64,000 nt of DNA from assembly GCA_963743945.1 (NCBI GenBank), contig CAVURO010000004.1, positions 1-64,000 of the forward strand, read 5' to 3'. Source of the DNA: JACOTK01 sp963743945. Lineage in GTDB: Bacteria; Actinomycetota; Acidimicrobiia; Acidimicrobiales; CADCSY01. This document shows positions 15,472-25,267 of the stretch, piece by piece (the stretch's first letter is position 1; each line of letters begins with the position of its first letter). The notes under the pieces are model-generated. The model worked only from the letters and a program-made list of their open reading frames with translations. It searched no databases and was not told where the DNA came from. A program made the translations under genes and the position numbers.

Positions 15472-18465
15472 CTACAGGTCGGGCACGAAGCCCTGGCGAA
15501 GCGTGTTCTCGGTCACGACACGGGGGTCGAGGAACTGCAGGAGGTAGTCCGGCCCACCGGCCTTGGAGCCCACCCCCGACAGCCCGTAACCACCGAAGGG
15601 CTGCCGGCCGACAACCGCTCCCGTGATGCCCCGGTTGATGTAGACGTTTCCCGCCCGCAACTCCTCCGAGCACCGGGCGATGCAGGCGGGCGAACGCGAG
15701 AACAGACCGGCGGTCAGGGCATAGTCGGTGCCGTTGGCAAGGGCGATGGCCTCGTCGAGGTCGGCGGCGCTCGACACGGTGAGAACCGGTCCGAAGATCT
15801 CCTCGTTGACCAGCCGGGCCTGGGGCTCGATATCGACCACCACGGTCGGCCCCACGAACCACCCTCGTTCCGGAAGGTCGTCACGCTGCAACGCCACCGT
15901 GCCCTCCTTGCGGGCCAGTCGCTGATAGCCGTGAACCCGTTCGAGGGCATCGGCATCGATGAGCGGGCCGACCTGGGTTCCCATGTGGCGGGGGTGGCCG
16001 ATCTTCATGAGCCTGGTCGCCCCCACGACGCGCTCGACCACCTCGTCGTGGAGCGGGCCCACGACGATGAGCCGCGACGCCGCCGAGCACTTCTGGCCCG
16101 CGTAGCCGAAGGCCGAGGCAACCACCGCCGGAACGGCCTGATCGAGATCGGCATCGGTGTCGACGATGATGGCGTTCTTGCCTCCCATCTCGGCGATGAC
16201 CCTTTTCACCTGCGCCTGACCGGGTCGATGCACCGCCGCCGTCGCGTTGATCGCCAACCCCACGGCCTTCGAGCCCGTGAAGGCCACGACCGCCACATCG
16301 GGGTGTTCGACCAGTCTGGCGCCGACCTCCTCACCGCGGCCGGGGAGGAAGTTGAGCACCCCCGGGGGCAGGCCTGCGACCTCGAGGGCCTTGACCAACA
16401 TCGCGGCAACCGCCGGCGACTGCTCGGCAGGCTTCAACACGACGGCGTTCCCCGCGACCAGGGCGGCGGTGACCATGCCGCACGGGATGGCCAGGGGAAA
16501 GTTCCACGGAGCGATGACCGCAACCACACCCCGCGACCGATAGCGCAGGGCGTTGGCCTCTCCCGGGGGCGAGTCGACGACCCCTCCCGCCTCGAGACGG
16601 AGCATCCGGCGCCCGTAGTACTCACAGAAATCGATGGCCTCACACACCTCGACATCGGCCTCGGCCCATGGCTTGCCGACCTCGATGACGATGAGCGCAG
16701 CCACCTGGTGCCGCCTTTCGCGCAACCAGGCGGCCGCGGCAAAGAGCACCCCGGCACGCTCGGCCACCGTCGTGGCCGACCAGCGACGCCACGCCCGCAC
16801 GGCCGAGCCGACCGCATCGTCGGCCTCGCGAACCCCGCAGGCGGCGCTTTCGGCGACGGTCACCGAGGGGTCCGCCGGGTCGACCGAGACCAGTGTGGAC
16901 GGCGTATGGACCCGCTTGCCCGCGATGACCGCAGGCACCGGGACCCCCAGACGCTCCACGGCCTGATCGATCGCCGCGCCGAAACCGGCGCGCACCGGCG
17001 CTCGGCGCCATTGCGCTGGTGGCTCGGGCACATACGGGCCGGGTTCATCCACATCGGTCGGGTGACGCCGGATCAGCGCCTCCTCGGGCGTCGCATCGAC
17101 GCGGTGGAGATCGGCCACCGGTGGAACCAACAAACCCCCGAGGGCCCGGCCCTCCGCGAAGCGATGTCGAACAAACGATTCGTTGGAGGTGTTCTCCAGG
17201 AGGCGACGGACCAGGTAGCCCATGCCCGGCACCAGGTCGCCCACGGGGGCGTAGACCCGCAGGCGCATCCCCATCCCGGCGACGGCGGCCTGGATGGGCT
17301 CGGCCATGCCGGCCAACATCTGGACCTCGTAGCCGTTGTCGGCGATGCCGAGCGAGCGGGCGTAGGTGACGGCATGGGCGATCGAGCGCAGATTGTGCGA
17401 ACCGAACGCCGCCTTGACCTCTCCGTGGTGATCATGGAGCAGGCGAGTGCACCGCTCGTAGTTTGCATCGGTTTCGTGCTTGTTGGCATAGACGGGCGAG
17501 GGCCAGCCGGCAGCGGCGGCGGTCACGGTCTCGGTGTCCCAGTAGGCGCCCTTGACCAGGCGGACCGTCAGTGGGCCCCGACGTCTCGACGACCACGCGA
17601 TCAGGTCGGACAGGTCGCGATAGGAATCACGCAGATAGGCCTGCACGACCACCCCGATCTCCAGCCCGGCGAAGGCCGGCTCATCGAGCAGGTCCCGGAC
17701 AAGCTGAAAGGTGAGGTCCTTGACGTCGGCATGCTCCATGTCGACGTTGACGAAAGCCCCCCGCTCGGCCGCAAGCGCCAGGAGAGGCCGGAGGCGGCTC
17801 TTGGCCTGGTCGAGGCCCGCATCGCGGGTCAGCGGACCGTAGGAGGGGGCCAGAGCCGTGGGCTTGATGCTGACGTTGACCCTGGCGAGGCCGCCGCGGT
17901 CGTCCGCTTCGAGCACGGGCCGAGCCGGCCACCTGGGAGCATCGTCGAGCAGGACGTGCATGATCTCGGTCACCCGTGCCGCGTAACGATCGGCCTCGGC
18001 CTCCGTCACCGTCTTCTCGCCGAGCAGGTCGACGGTGGCAGCGAAGCCGTCCCCCCAGAGGCGACGCAGCGCATCACGCGCCTCGATGGCCGTGGAGCCG
18101 ACGACGAAACGGCCCGCCACGCGGGCGATGCCGCGCCGAGCGACGCTCGCGGCAACGGGGGCTCCCGCTCCGGGCAGTCGGCCCGCCAGACGCAACCCGT
18201 GCCGGATGATCCCCGGGGAGTGCTCGTCGGTGAGGTACTCGCCCAGATGCCCGAGGACATCGTCGTTGTCACGCGTCGCCGGAAAGACGTCCACGAAACG
18301 AAAGAGGTCGGTCTTGAAGCCCGGATTCGCCATGGCCCGATCGAGCAGGCGTTCGTTCCACCACGACACGCGGAACAGCCGTGAACGTCTGCGGGCCCCG
18401 CCGGCGGCGATCTTCTCGGCCAGGGTCGAGATCTCGGCGTCCAGTGCGGTGGCCACGGTTTTCAC
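15472..18465 (-). CDS. putA: Bifunctional proline dehydrogenase / glutamate-semialdehyde dehydrogenase
   Basis: A 997-residue PutA-type enzyme that oxidises proline to glutamate in two steps. The N-terminal half is the FAD beta/alpha barrel (VNVSIKPTALAP, VNVDMEHADVKDLT, VRLVKGAYWDTE). The C-terminal half, from about residue 500, is an NAD aldehyde dehydrogenase with VIAEMGGKNAIIV (general-base Glu) and GYAGQKCSAAS, catalytic C793. There is no N-terminal RHH domain, so it is not a self-regulating PutA. Monocistronic, with a 15-bp tandem repeat 70 nt upstream. Confidence 0.95.
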   Translation of the reverse strand: MKTVATALDAEISTLAEKIAAGGARRRSRLFRVSWWNERLLDRAMANPGFKTDLFRFVDVFPATRDNDDVLGHLGEYLTDEHSPGIIRHGLRLAGRLPGAGAPVAASVARRGIARVAGRFVVGSTAIEARDALRRLWGDGFAATVDLLGEKTVTEAEADRYAARVTEIMHVLLDDAPRWPARPVLEADDRGGLARVNVSIKPTALAPSYGPLTRDAGLDQAKSRLRPLLALAAERGAFVNVDMEHADVKDLTFQLVRDLLDEPAFAGLEIGVVVQAYLRDSYRDLSDLIAWSSRRRGPLTVRLVKGAYWDTETVTAAAAGWPSPVYANKHETDANYERCTRLLHDHHGEVKAAFGSHNLRSIAHAVTYARSLGIADNGYEVQMLAGMAEPIQAAVAGMGMRLRVYAPVGDLVPGMGYLVRRLLENTSNESFVRHRFAEGRALGGLLVPPVADLHRVDATPEEALIRRHPTDVDEPGPYVPEPPAQWRRAPVRAGFGAAIDQAVERLGVPVPAVIAGKRVHTPSTLVSVDPADPSVTVAESAACGVREADDAVGSAVRAWRRWSATTVAERAGVLFAAAAWLRERRHQVAALIVIEVGKPWAEADVEVCEAIDFCEYYGRRMLRLEAGGVVDSPPGEANALRYRSRGVVAVIAPWNFPLAIPCGMVTAALVAGNAVVLKPAEQSPAVAAMLVKALEVAGLPPGVLNFLPGRGEEVGARLVEHPDVAVVAFTGSKAVGLAINATAAVHRPGQAQVKRVIAEMGGKNAIIVDTDADLDQAVPAVVASAFGYAGQKCSAASRLIVVGPLHDEVVERVVGATRLMKIGHPRHMGTQVGPLIDADALERVHGYQRLARKEGTVALQRDDLPERGWFVGPTVVVDIEPQARLVNEEIFGPVLTVSSAADLDEAIALANGTDYALTAGLFSRSPACIARCSEELRAGNVYINRGITGAVVGRQPFGGYGLSGVGSKAGGPDYLLQFLDPRVVTENTLRQGFVPDL

Positions 18466-18534
18466 GGTAGTGCGGACGTGTCGGGAAGTCGGGCATGCAT
18501 CGACCCCCGAGTCCCGGTCGCCAGAACCGTGCGA

Positions 18535-18579
18535 GCAGACCCCGTGCGGGCAGACCCCGTGCGGGCAGACCCCGTTCGG
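18535..18579. repeat. 15-bp tandem repeat between putA and plsX
   Basis: Three copies of GCAGACCCCGTGCGG (the third with one change) end 3 nt before the plsX stop, in the intergenic space upstream of putA. Confidence 0.85.
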
Positions 18580-18582
18580 GCG

Positions 18583-19575
18583 TCAGCCTCCCTCGCTCCT
18601 CACGACCGCGGCCAGCTGCGCGACCAGATCGTGGTCAACCATCTCCTGGGCGATGCGCAGTGCACTGAAGATCGCCCGCTCGGACGACGATCCGTGGCTG
18701 ATGATGCAGACCCCGTTCACGCCGAGCAGCATCGCGCCTCCGTTGTTGTCCGGATGGAGGCCATCGATGACCGGCTCGAGAGCGGGCCAGACCTTGGCGA
18801 AATCCCGCTTGAGATCGTCGGTGGCCGTCATGGCGCCCAACATCGCGCTCTGCAGGGCGTACAGGCCGCCCTCGAGGGTCTTGAGGGCGACGTTGCCGGT
18901 GAAGCCGTCGGTCACCACCACATCGACGGCATCGGTCATGAGGTCGCGACCCTCCACGTTGCCGATGAAATTGATGCCCTTGACGTCACTCAACATGGCG
19001 TGGGCCTCCTTGACCAACGGCGTGCCCTTGGTCTCCTCCTCGCCGATGGACAACAGGCCCACTCGAGGCTGGTCGATCCCGTAGCGAGTCGTCGAGAACA
19101 CCGACCCCATCTGGGCGAACTGCACGAGCCAGGACGCCTGGCACTCCGCATTGGCCCCGGCATCGAGCAACACGGTGGGCGTTGAGCCGGGGCTCGGAAT
19201 CGGGGTTGCGATGGCCGGCCGGGCGATGCCCTTGATGCGGCCCATGCGCAAAAGCGCGCTCGCCATGGTGGCCCCGGTGTTGCCGGCGCTGATCATTGCC
19301 GAGGCCCGGCCGTCACGAACGGCCTCGGCGGCACGAACCAGCGACGAGTCCTTCTTGCGGCGAACCGACGAGCCGGGATCGTCGTGCATCGTGATGACCT
19401 CGCTGCACGCAAGCACCTCCAGCGACCCGGGATCGCATTCCTCTATCCGGTCGGGCTGACCCACCAGCAGGATCGGAAGCCCAAGTTCACGCGCAGCCCT
19501 CTTGGCCCCCCGAACGATCTCGGCGGGGGCTTCGTCGCCCCCCATGGCGTCGAGAGCGAGGGGAAGTGCCGTCAA
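18583..19575 (-). CDS. plsX: Phosphate acyltransferase PlsX
   Basis: A 330-residue PlsX, which makes acyl-phosphate from acyl-ACP for phospholipid synthesis. LALDAMGGDEAP at the N terminus, NTGATMASAL and LDAGANAECQA are family motifs. The TTG start overlaps the rpmF stop, the usual rpmF-plsX coupling. No fabH/acpP follows here, unlike in many genomes. Confidence 0.95.
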   Translation of the reverse strand: MTALPLALDAMGGDEAPAEIVRGAKRAARELGLPILLVGQPDRIEECDPGSLEVLACSEVITMHDDPGSSVRRKKDSSLVRAAEAVRDGRASAMISAGNTGATMASALLRMGRIKGIARPAIATPIPSPGSTPTVLLDAGANAECQASWLVQFAQMGSVFSTTRYGIDQPRVGLLSIGEEETKGTPLVKEAHAMLSDVKGINFIGNVEGRDLMTDAVDVVVTDGFTGNVALKTLEGGLYALQSAMLGAMTATDDLKRDFAKVWPALEPVIDGLHPDNNGGAMLLGVNGVCIISHGSSSERAIFSALRIAQEMVDHDLVAQLAAVVRSEGG

Positions 19576-19751
19576 TCGACGTCAACGGCCTGGCGGCCGC
19601 CATACCAGCCGCAGGTCTGACACACGACGTGGGGCACCTTCGCCGCCGAGCAATGTGGACAAAGGCTGCGGGCGGGCGCCGAGAGTCTCCAGGCGGACGC
19701 CCTGCGACTACGGCTCTTCGACTTGCTGGTTTTCTTCTTGGGGACAGCCAT
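19572..19751 (-). CDS. rpmF: 50S ribosomal protein L32
   Basis: A 59-residue L32 beginning MAVPKKKTSKSKSRSRRA, with the zinc ribbon CPHC...CQTC in the C-terminal half. The ATG at 19751 is the standard start; an in-frame extension to 19790 is not supported. Gene order DUF177-rpmF-plsX is conserved widely. Confidence 0.95.
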   Translation of the reverse strand: MAVPKKKTSKSKSRSRRASAWRLSAPARSLCPHCSAAKVPHVVCQTCGWYGGRQAVDVD

Positions 19752-19860
19752 GACGGCTCCTGATTTCTCGATTGCGATGCGGCCGGACAAGGGTAGTGGG
19801 AACGAGCACGTTCAACGAATCCTCTCGTTCACCCCACCGCACCGTCGCTCGGATGGAAGT

Positions 19861-20388
19861 TCAGTCATTTCCGGCGTCGAGTTGCAGCCGTTCCAGGCCC
19901 GCCCATCTCGGGTCGGTCTCCCGATCCGAACACGCACAGGGTGCGATGTTACCGTCCGCACCGCACTCCGGGCACAAACCCGCACAATCGGCACGACACA
20001 GGGGCGCCAAGGGCAGCTCCAACAGCACCCCATCGCGCACGACGGGCTCGAGGTCGAGCTGGTCGCCCGCCAGCGGACGGGTCTCACCCTCGACCGGATC
20101 GCGCACGAAGATCTCGTGCACCGCGGGGTGAAGCGTCCCCGCTACCGGCTGCAGACACCGACGACACCGACCGTTCCAGGCGAAGCTCAGCGAGCCCCGA
20201 ACCACCACGCCCTCATTGAGCGACTCCAGGCGCAACTCGACGTGGATGGGTGCGTCGTCGGGAACCCGACTCTCCAACACGACAAGGTCGTCCAGGCACA
20301 CATCGAACACCTCGTCACGCTGATCACCCGCACGGCGCAACATCGAGCCCACCCTCACGATGAGCGCATCTCGCGGGCCGGCCATCAC
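19861..20388 (-). CDS. DUF177 (YceD-family) protein
   Basis: A 175-residue member of the DUF177/YceD family, next to rpmF as in most bacteria. FAWNGRCRRCLQPV and the C-terminal CRADCAGLCPECG motif, probably metal-binding, are typical. Linked in other organisms to 23S rRNA/large-subunit synthesis. Start overlaps the upstream stop by 4 nt. Confidence 0.9.
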   Translation of the reverse strand: MMAGPRDALIVRVGSMLRRAGDQRDEVFDVCLDDLVVLESRVPDDAPIHVELRLESLNEGVVVRGSLSFAWNGRCRRCLQPVAGTLHPAVHEIFVRDPVEGETRPLAGDQLDLEPVVRDGVLLELPLAPLCRADCAGLCPECGADGNIAPCACSDRETDPRWAGLERLQLDAGND

Positions 20389-20984
20389 CGCCCGTCCTGA
20401 TCGAAGAACGCGTCGGTCGCTCCCAGTAACTCCGCATCACCGGCATGATCCTCGTCACGCGCAGGAGACAGGGCCTGCAACCGGGACCGACCCGCCTGGA
20501 CCGTCTTGGTCACGCGGTCGAGCACGATCTCGAATTGCGCGAGCCGCTGATCGCAGAAGTCCTCGGCCTCGTGGCGCAGGCGACGAGCCTCCGCCTCGGC
20601 GTCATCCATGATGCGACGCGCCTCGTGCTGGGAGGCACGCACGACCTCGGTCCGCTCCACCATGCGCTCGGCCCGGGTCCTTGCCGCTTCGAGGATGTCG
20701 CCTCCCTCCCGCTTCACCTTGGCCAGGAACTCCTCGCGCTCGCGCAACAGCCACCGGGCCTCACGCAACTCCTCGGGCAGGCGACCCAGTGCCTCGTCGA
20801 CCAGCTCGAGCATCTCGTCACGATTGACCATCACCGACGAGGACAGGGGCATGGGTCGCCCCGATGCCACGACATCGCCCAGGCGACGAATCAGGTCTTC
20901 GACATCGCCGGGGGCGGGAGGGACCCCGTCGGCATACGGCTCATCCGCATCGCCGTCCTCGCCGAAGTCGTCGTAGTCGCTCAC
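20385..20984 (-). CDS. Coiled-coil (DivIVA/SepIVA-like) protein
   Basis: A 199-residue protein starting at GTG 20984, overlapping the coaD stop. An acidic N terminus precedes a long helical region (about residues 60-165: RDEMLELVDEALGRLP, REREEFLAKVKREGG, EARRIMDDAEAEARRL) of coiled-coil character. In Actinobacteria this slot often holds a SepIVA/DivIVA-like protein tied to polar growth or division. That role is inferred from place and coiled coil. Confidence 0.8.
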   Translation of the reverse strand: MSDYDDFGEDGDADEPYADGVPPAPGDVEDLIRRLGDVVASGRPMPLSSSVMVNRDEMLELVDEALGRLPEELREARWLLREREEFLAKVKREGGDILEAARTRAERMVERTEVVRASQHEARRIMDDAEAEARRLRHEAEDFCDQRLAQFEIVLDRVTKTVQAGRSRLQALSPARDEDHAGDAELLGATDAFFDQDGR

Positions 20985-21460
20985 GCGCCAAAGGCCTCCG
21001 ACAGGCGCTTGCTCACCGGGGACGGAACCATCGACGAGACATCGCCCCCGAAGCGGGAGATCTCGCGAATCCACTTGGAGGCGACGAACGAATGCGCCGT
21101 CGCGGACGGGATGAACACCGTCTCGACCCCCGAGATCGCCTTGTTCATCTGGGCCTGCTGAAGCTCGGACTCGAAGTCCGACACGGCTCGCAGGCCCTTG
21201 ACGATGAAGTCGGCTCCGAGCTCACGCGCCACATCGACCACGAGCTTGGAGAAGATCTCGATCTGCACATTGGGCAGGTGAGACAGGGACTCCACCAGGA
21301 TTGCCCGGCGATCCTCGAGCGAGAACAGCGGCGTGCCCTTCTGGGGATTTCGCATGGCCGCGACGATCACTCGATCGAAGAGGCGTGAGGCGGTCTCGAC
21401 CAACTCGACATGACCGTTGTGCAACGGATCGAACGATCCCGGGTACAGGACGGTGGCCAT
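20981..21460 (-). CDS. coaD: Pantetheine-phosphate adenylyltransferase
   Basis: A 159-residue CoaD, penultimate step of coenzyme A synthesis. LYPGSFDPLHNGHVEL carries the nucleotidyl-transferase HxGH motif, and FIVKGLRAVSDFESELQQAQMN the phosphopantetheine site. Two adjacent ATGs; the second (21460) has better spacing to the AAAGG site and matches the family start. Confidence 0.95.
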   Translation of the reverse strand: MATVLYPGSFDPLHNGHVELVETASRLFDRVIVAAMRNPQKGTPLFSLEDRRAILVESLSHLPNVQIEIFSKLVVDVARELGADFIVKGLRAVSDFESELQQAQMNKAISGVETVFIPSATAHSFVASKWIREISRFGGDVSSMVPSPVSKRLSEAFGA

Positions 21461-21482
21461 CATTGCCTTTCTCTGTCCGTCG

Positions 21483-22013
21483 TCAGCGCGGCTCCCTGCC
21501 GGCGATCGTCACCACGGTATCGCCATAGCGACCCCGGCGGTGCAACGAGAGCCCCTCGGGCAGGTCGATGTCGCGGTTCGTCTCGATCACCAGCGTCGTG
21601 GCGTCGAGTGCGGTCAGCAGGGCCGACCATTCCTCGTCGGTGGTCGCATACGGCGGATCGAGGAACGCCAGATCGAAACGGCGCGGCTCGTCGGCCAGAA
21701 ATCGGGCGACGTCCCGCCGGAGAATCGTCGCGACATCGCCGAAACCGATCGTCTCGACGTTCCCCTGAACGACCGAGATGGCCTTCGGGTCACGATCGAC
21801 GAAGGTGGCATGACGCGCTCCTCGGGACAGCGCCTCGATGCCGAGGGCGCCCGAGCCGGCAAAGGCATCGAGGACCTCGGCGTCCTGCACCACACCCAAA
21901 CTTCCCAGCGCATTGAAGGTCGCCTCACGCACCCGATCGCCGGTGGGTCGAGTCGCCCGACCGGCCGGAGCCGCCAGACGCCTTCCCTTCGCCGAGCCGG
22001 CAACCACTCTCAT
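21483..22013 (-). CDS. rsmD: 16S rRNA m2G966 methyltransferase RsmD
   Basis: A 176-residue SAM-dependent methyltransferase. MRVVAGSAKGRRL is the usual N terminus (ATG 22013; the longer in-frame extension to 22148 overlaps rpmB and is rejected). DAFAGSGALGIEAL binds SAM and FLDPPY is the catalytic N4/N6-type motif. Stands directly before coaD, as in most actinobacteria. Confidence 0.93.
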   Translation of the reverse strand: MRVVAGSAKGRRLAAPAGRATRPTGDRVREATFNALGSLGVVQDAEVLDAFAGSGALGIEALSRGARHATFVDRDPKAISVVQGNVETIGFGDVATILRRDVARFLADEPRRFDLAFLDPPYATTDEEWSALLTALDATTLVIETNRDIDLPEGLSLHRRGRYGDTVVTIAGREPR

Positions 22014-22047
22014 CGCCCACCACCGGTGGACGGCGCCCCAAGGACGA

Positions 22048-22251
22048 TCAGGACGCGGGACGCCCGACTTTTTGGACCTTGCCCGCCTTGATGCACGAGG
22101 TGCAGACATGGAGGCGCCGTGGCGATCCGTTGACCAGAGCCCGGACACGCTGGATGTTCGGGTTCCAACGACGCTTGGTGCGCCGGTGCGAATGGCTCAC
22201 GCTCATGCCAAATGACGGGTGCTTGCCGCACACCTCACATACTGCAGCCAT
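22048..22251 (-). CDS. rpmB: 50S ribosomal protein L28
   Basis: A 67-residue L28: MAAVCEVCGKHPSFGMSVSH at the start, SHRRTKRRWNPNIQRVR, and the CTSC pair near the C terminus complete a four-Cys zinc site. ATG 22251 is the family start. First gene of the minus-strand rpmB-rsmD-coaD cluster, divergent from recG. Confidence 0.95.
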   Translation of the reverse strand: MAAVCEVCGKHPSFGMSVSHSHRRTKRRWNPNIQRVRALVNGSPRRLHVCTSCIKAGKVQKVGRPAS

Positions 22252-22399
22252 CGGAATGCACCTCATCGTTGGATCTGGATCGTGGGACCCTACGGTCCTG
22301 GACCAGTCGAGGTTAGCAGGTGTGTCCCGTCGTTCCATCTCGCAGGGATCGCACCGGGCAGCCAACTACCATCGCGGCAATGACGACAGGGCGCCGAGC

Positions 22400-24535
22400 A
22401 TGAGTCGCCGCCTCAGCCGGCTTGCCGAGATCCCGGTCACCGAGCTTGCCGGCGTGGGACCCAAGAAGGCCGAGGCGCTTGCCTCGATGGACATCACCAC
22501 GGTGCTCGACCTCTTGATGCACTACCCCCGCCGCTATCTCGACCGTACGAACGAGGCCCGCATCGGCGATGCCCCCATCGGCGAGGAGTCCATGGTCCTC
22601 GGGATCGTCCGAAAGGTGCAATCCCGACGCACCCGCAACCGCCGCACGATCGTGCAGATCGACGTGTCGGACGGGTCGGGCTACCTGCGCTGCACCTTCT
22701 TCAACCAACCCTGGCGTGAGCGTCAACTCACCGAGGGCACCAACGCGGTCCTCTTCGGCAAGGTCGAGATGTTCCAGGGTCGCAAGCAGATGACCAACCC
22801 CGTCGTCGACCTCATCGGCGACCGGACCGGGCGCATCGTGCCGATCTATCCCCAGTCGGACAAGGCCCAACTCACCACCTGGGAGATCGGCGGCTGGGTG
22901 GAGGAGGCCCTGCGCCGGGCCGGAACCTTCGAGGACCCGGTCCCCGATGCGCTGATCGATCGCTTCGACCTGGTCGATCGCGACGAGGCGATGCACGGCA
23001 TCCACCTTCCCGAGTCGACGGCACAACACGCCGCGGCCCGCCGCCGTCTGGTGTTCGATGAGCTGCTGCGCATCCAGGTCGCACTCGTTCGGCGCAAGCG
23101 CGAGCTGGAACGCACCTCGGTGGGAATCGCCCATGTCGTCGGCGGTGCGCTGGTTCACGAGTTTCACGCGAACCTCCCGTTCCCGCTCACCGGAGCCCAG
23201 AAGCGGACGATCGCCGAGATCGATGCCGACCTGGCCAGGCCCACCCCGATGCACCGCCTGCTCCAGGGTGACGTGGGCGCCGGCAAGACGATCGTCGCGG
23301 TGACCGCGCTGCTGACAGCCGTCCAGGGCGGCCATCAGGGCGCCCTCATGGCGCCGACCGAGGTCCTCGCCGAGCAGCACCACGCGGGGATTCGCACGCT
23401 GCTCGATGGCCTCACCCTCAAGGACGACAATCTCTTCGGCGAGCGCCCGGTGCGCGTCGAGCTGCTGACGAACCGCACCACCGCATCGATGCGCACCAAG
23501 CTCGGCGCCGCACTCCTCGCAGGCGAGGTCGACATCGTGATCGGCACCCATGCCCTCCTCGAGGACAAGGTCGCGTTCCACTCGCTCGGCGTGGCCGTGA
23601 TCGACGAGCAGCACCGTTTCGGCGTCGAACAGCGCGCCGCGCTGCGCTCCAAGGGCGAGGTCGTGCCCGATGTGTTGGTCATGACCGCCACCCCCATTCC
23701 GCGAACGGCAGCCATGACCGTCTACGGCGACCTCGATGTGAGCGTGCTGGACGAGTTGCCCCCCGGGCGGACACCGATCACGACCAGTTGGGCCCGCGGT
23801 CCACTTGACGAGGCCGCTGCGTGGGCCCGCGTGCGCGACGAGATCGCCGCAGGACACCAGGCCTATGTGGTCTGTCCCCTGATCGAGGAGTCCGACAAGC
23901 TCGAGGTACGGTCCGCCGAGGAGACCTTTGCCGAGCTGCAGGCCGGTGAGCTGGCCGGACTGCGCCTGGCCCTGCTCCACGGACGGATGAAGTCCGCCGA
24001 GAAGGAACAGGCCATGGAGGCCTTTCGTGCCGGCCGGCTCGATGTGCTGGTGGCCACGACGGTCATCGAGGTGGGTGTCGACGTGGCCAACGCGACCGTC
24101 ATGGTGATCCTCGACGCCGACCGATTCGGTATCGCCCAGCTTCATCAGCTTCGCGGTCGAGTGGGTCGTGGCGCGGCCGTCTCGTGGTGCTTCCTGCTCG
24201 CCAAGGGTGAGACGCCCGAGTCCGAGGCCCGCCTCTCGGCCCTGGAACGCAGCACCGACGGTTTCGAGCTCGCCGAGATCGACCTCGACCTGCGAGGCGA
24301 GGGAACCATCATGGGCGCACGCCAGAAGGGCAGGAACGATCTGCGCCTTGCCTCGTTGCGCCGAGATCGGGACTGGGTGGCCAAGGCCCGGGCGGTTGCC
24401 TTCGAGCTCGTCGACGCCGATCCGACCATGGCATCGCACCCTGCCCTCGCCGAGGAGATCGACCTGCTCCTCGGCCCCGACGACGAGGACCTCGCCGAGG
24501 CTCCCGACCGCACCGACTACCTGTTCAAGTCGTGA
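22400..24535 (+). CDS. recG: ATP-dependent DNA helicase RecG
   Basis: A 711-residue RecG, which reverses stalled forks and branch-migrates junctions. Order: HhH/wedge OB region (VTELAGVGPKKAEALASM; YLRCTFFNQPW), helicase motif I LLQGDVGAGKTIVA, motif II VIDEQHRFGVEQR, motif III TATPIPRT, motif VI HQLRGRVGRG, and a C-terminal hook. ATG 22400 is the start that matches the family; upstream in-frame codons run into rpmB. Confidence 0.95.
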   Translation: MSRRLSRLAEIPVTELAGVGPKKAEALASMDITTVLDLLMHYPRRYLDRTNEARIGDAPIGEESMVLGIVRKVQSRRTRNRRTIVQIDVSDGSGYLRCTFFNQPWRERQLTEGTNAVLFGKVEMFQGRKQMTNPVVDLIGDRTGRIVPIYPQSDKAQLTTWEIGGWVEEALRRAGTFEDPVPDALIDRFDLVDRDEAMHGIHLPESTAQHAAARRRLVFDELLRIQVALVRRKRELERTSVGIAHVVGGALVHEFHANLPFPLTGAQKRTIAEIDADLARPTPMHRLLQGDVGAGKTIVAVTALLTAVQGGHQGALMAPTEVLAEQHHAGIRTLLDGLTLKDDNLFGERPVRVELLTNRTTASMRTKLGAALLAGEVDIVIGTHALLEDKVAFHSLGVAVIDEQHRFGVEQRAALRSKGEVVPDVLVMTATPIPRTAAMTVYGDLDVSVLDELPPGRTPITTSWARGPLDEAAAWARVRDEIAAGHQAYVVCPLIEESDKLEVRSAEETFAELQAGELAGLRLALLHGRMKSAEKEQAMEAFRAGRLDVLVATTVIEVGVDVANATVMVILDADRFGIAQLHQLRGRVGRGAAVSWCFLLAKGETPESEARLSALERSTDGFELAEIDLDLRGEGTIMGARQKGRNDLRLASLRRDRDWVAKARAVAFELVDADPTMASHPALAEEIDLLLGPDDEDLAEAPDRTDYLFKS

Positions 24536-24554
24536 GCGATGAGCGCCTCTACCC

Positions 24555-24746
24555 TCAGGTGGTGCGGTCGAACGCCGCGTCGTCCCCACCCGGGATGAGC
24601 AGGTCCCACCGGTCGAGGCAATCCCGGCAGCGATAGGTGACCAGGTCGCCCGGCTGCCAACCGAACTCGGGGGCAACGGTCAACAACCCACACGGCCCTC
24701 CGCAGTCGATGCAGTCGATCATCGTCTCGGGTTCGAAGGGCGCCAT
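24555..24746 (-). CDS. Small zinc-ribbon protein
   Basis: A 63-residue protein with CIDCGGPC and CRDC cysteine pairs separated by about 28 residues, likely one zinc ribbon. Acidic overall, no signal peptide. Convergent with recG. Function unknown. Confidence 0.6.
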   Translation of the reverse strand: MAPFEPETMIDCIDCGGPCGLLTVAPEFGWQPGDLVTYRCRDCLDRWDLLIPGGDDAAFDRTT

Positions 24747-24892
24747 GGGTCAAGGCTAGGAGACTGCTGAGCAATCGGGGGTAGCCGGGTCTCGATTCGC
24801 GAAGTGGGCGCGGATCGAAGAGCATGGCTGGATGCAGGGTTGGGACTGACTCGCCCCTCCGACACATTCGTCGGTACACAGTCTCCGGGGTT

Positions 24893-25267
24893 TCACGGCC
24901 AGGTATGGATCGTGGGGGAGGCAGGTCCGAGTGCTGCGCTGAGCGTCGTGAGGTCTTCTGGGTCGCCGGTCAGGATGTCGTCGCCCAGGCGAACGGCGGT
25001 GATCACCAAGTGGGCGTCGACGACGTCTGTTGTTCTGGTCTGAGCGAGGAGCTGTCCGATTTGGCGGCCGTCGTCGAGCGGGTGGATCGTGATGGTCTTG
25101 AGGAATGTCGCGAGTCGGGCTTGTCGGGGTCCGTTGCGCCACACTTGCCCGACGACGGGGTGGGTGGTGTGGAGAGCGGTTTCGGATCTGCTTGCAGCGG
25201 TCAGGAACGCGTGGGCGGTTTGATCACTCCGGTCGACGGAGATGAGGAACCCGGCGTCGAGAATCAC
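24893..25267 (-). CDS. vapC: VapC-type PIN toxin
   Basis: A 124-residue PIN protein beginning at GTG 25267 (TGTGA overlap with the antitoxin stop). VILDAGFLISVDRSD gives the first Asp; D in TTDVVDAHLVITA and DDILTGDPEDL give the later acidic residues. A longer ORF running upstream to 25531 is an artefact of the antisense frame. Partner is the RHH antitoxin just upstream. Confidence 0.88.
   Translation of the reverse strand: MILDAGFLISVDRSDQTAHAFLTAASRSETALHTTHPVVGQVWRNGPRQARLATFLKTITIHPLDDGRQIGQLLAQTRTTDVVDAHLVITAVRLGDDILTGDPEDLTTLSAALGPASPTIHTWP

Noticed and set aside
15430..18384. 984-codon plus-strand ORF opposite putA
   Set aside because: Antisense shadow of a GC-rich gene; no family-like motifs, while the minus strand encodes a full PutA.
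22014..22148. N-terminal extension of RsmD
   Set aside because: It overlaps rpmB in another frame and lacks conservation; family start is MRVVAGSAKG.
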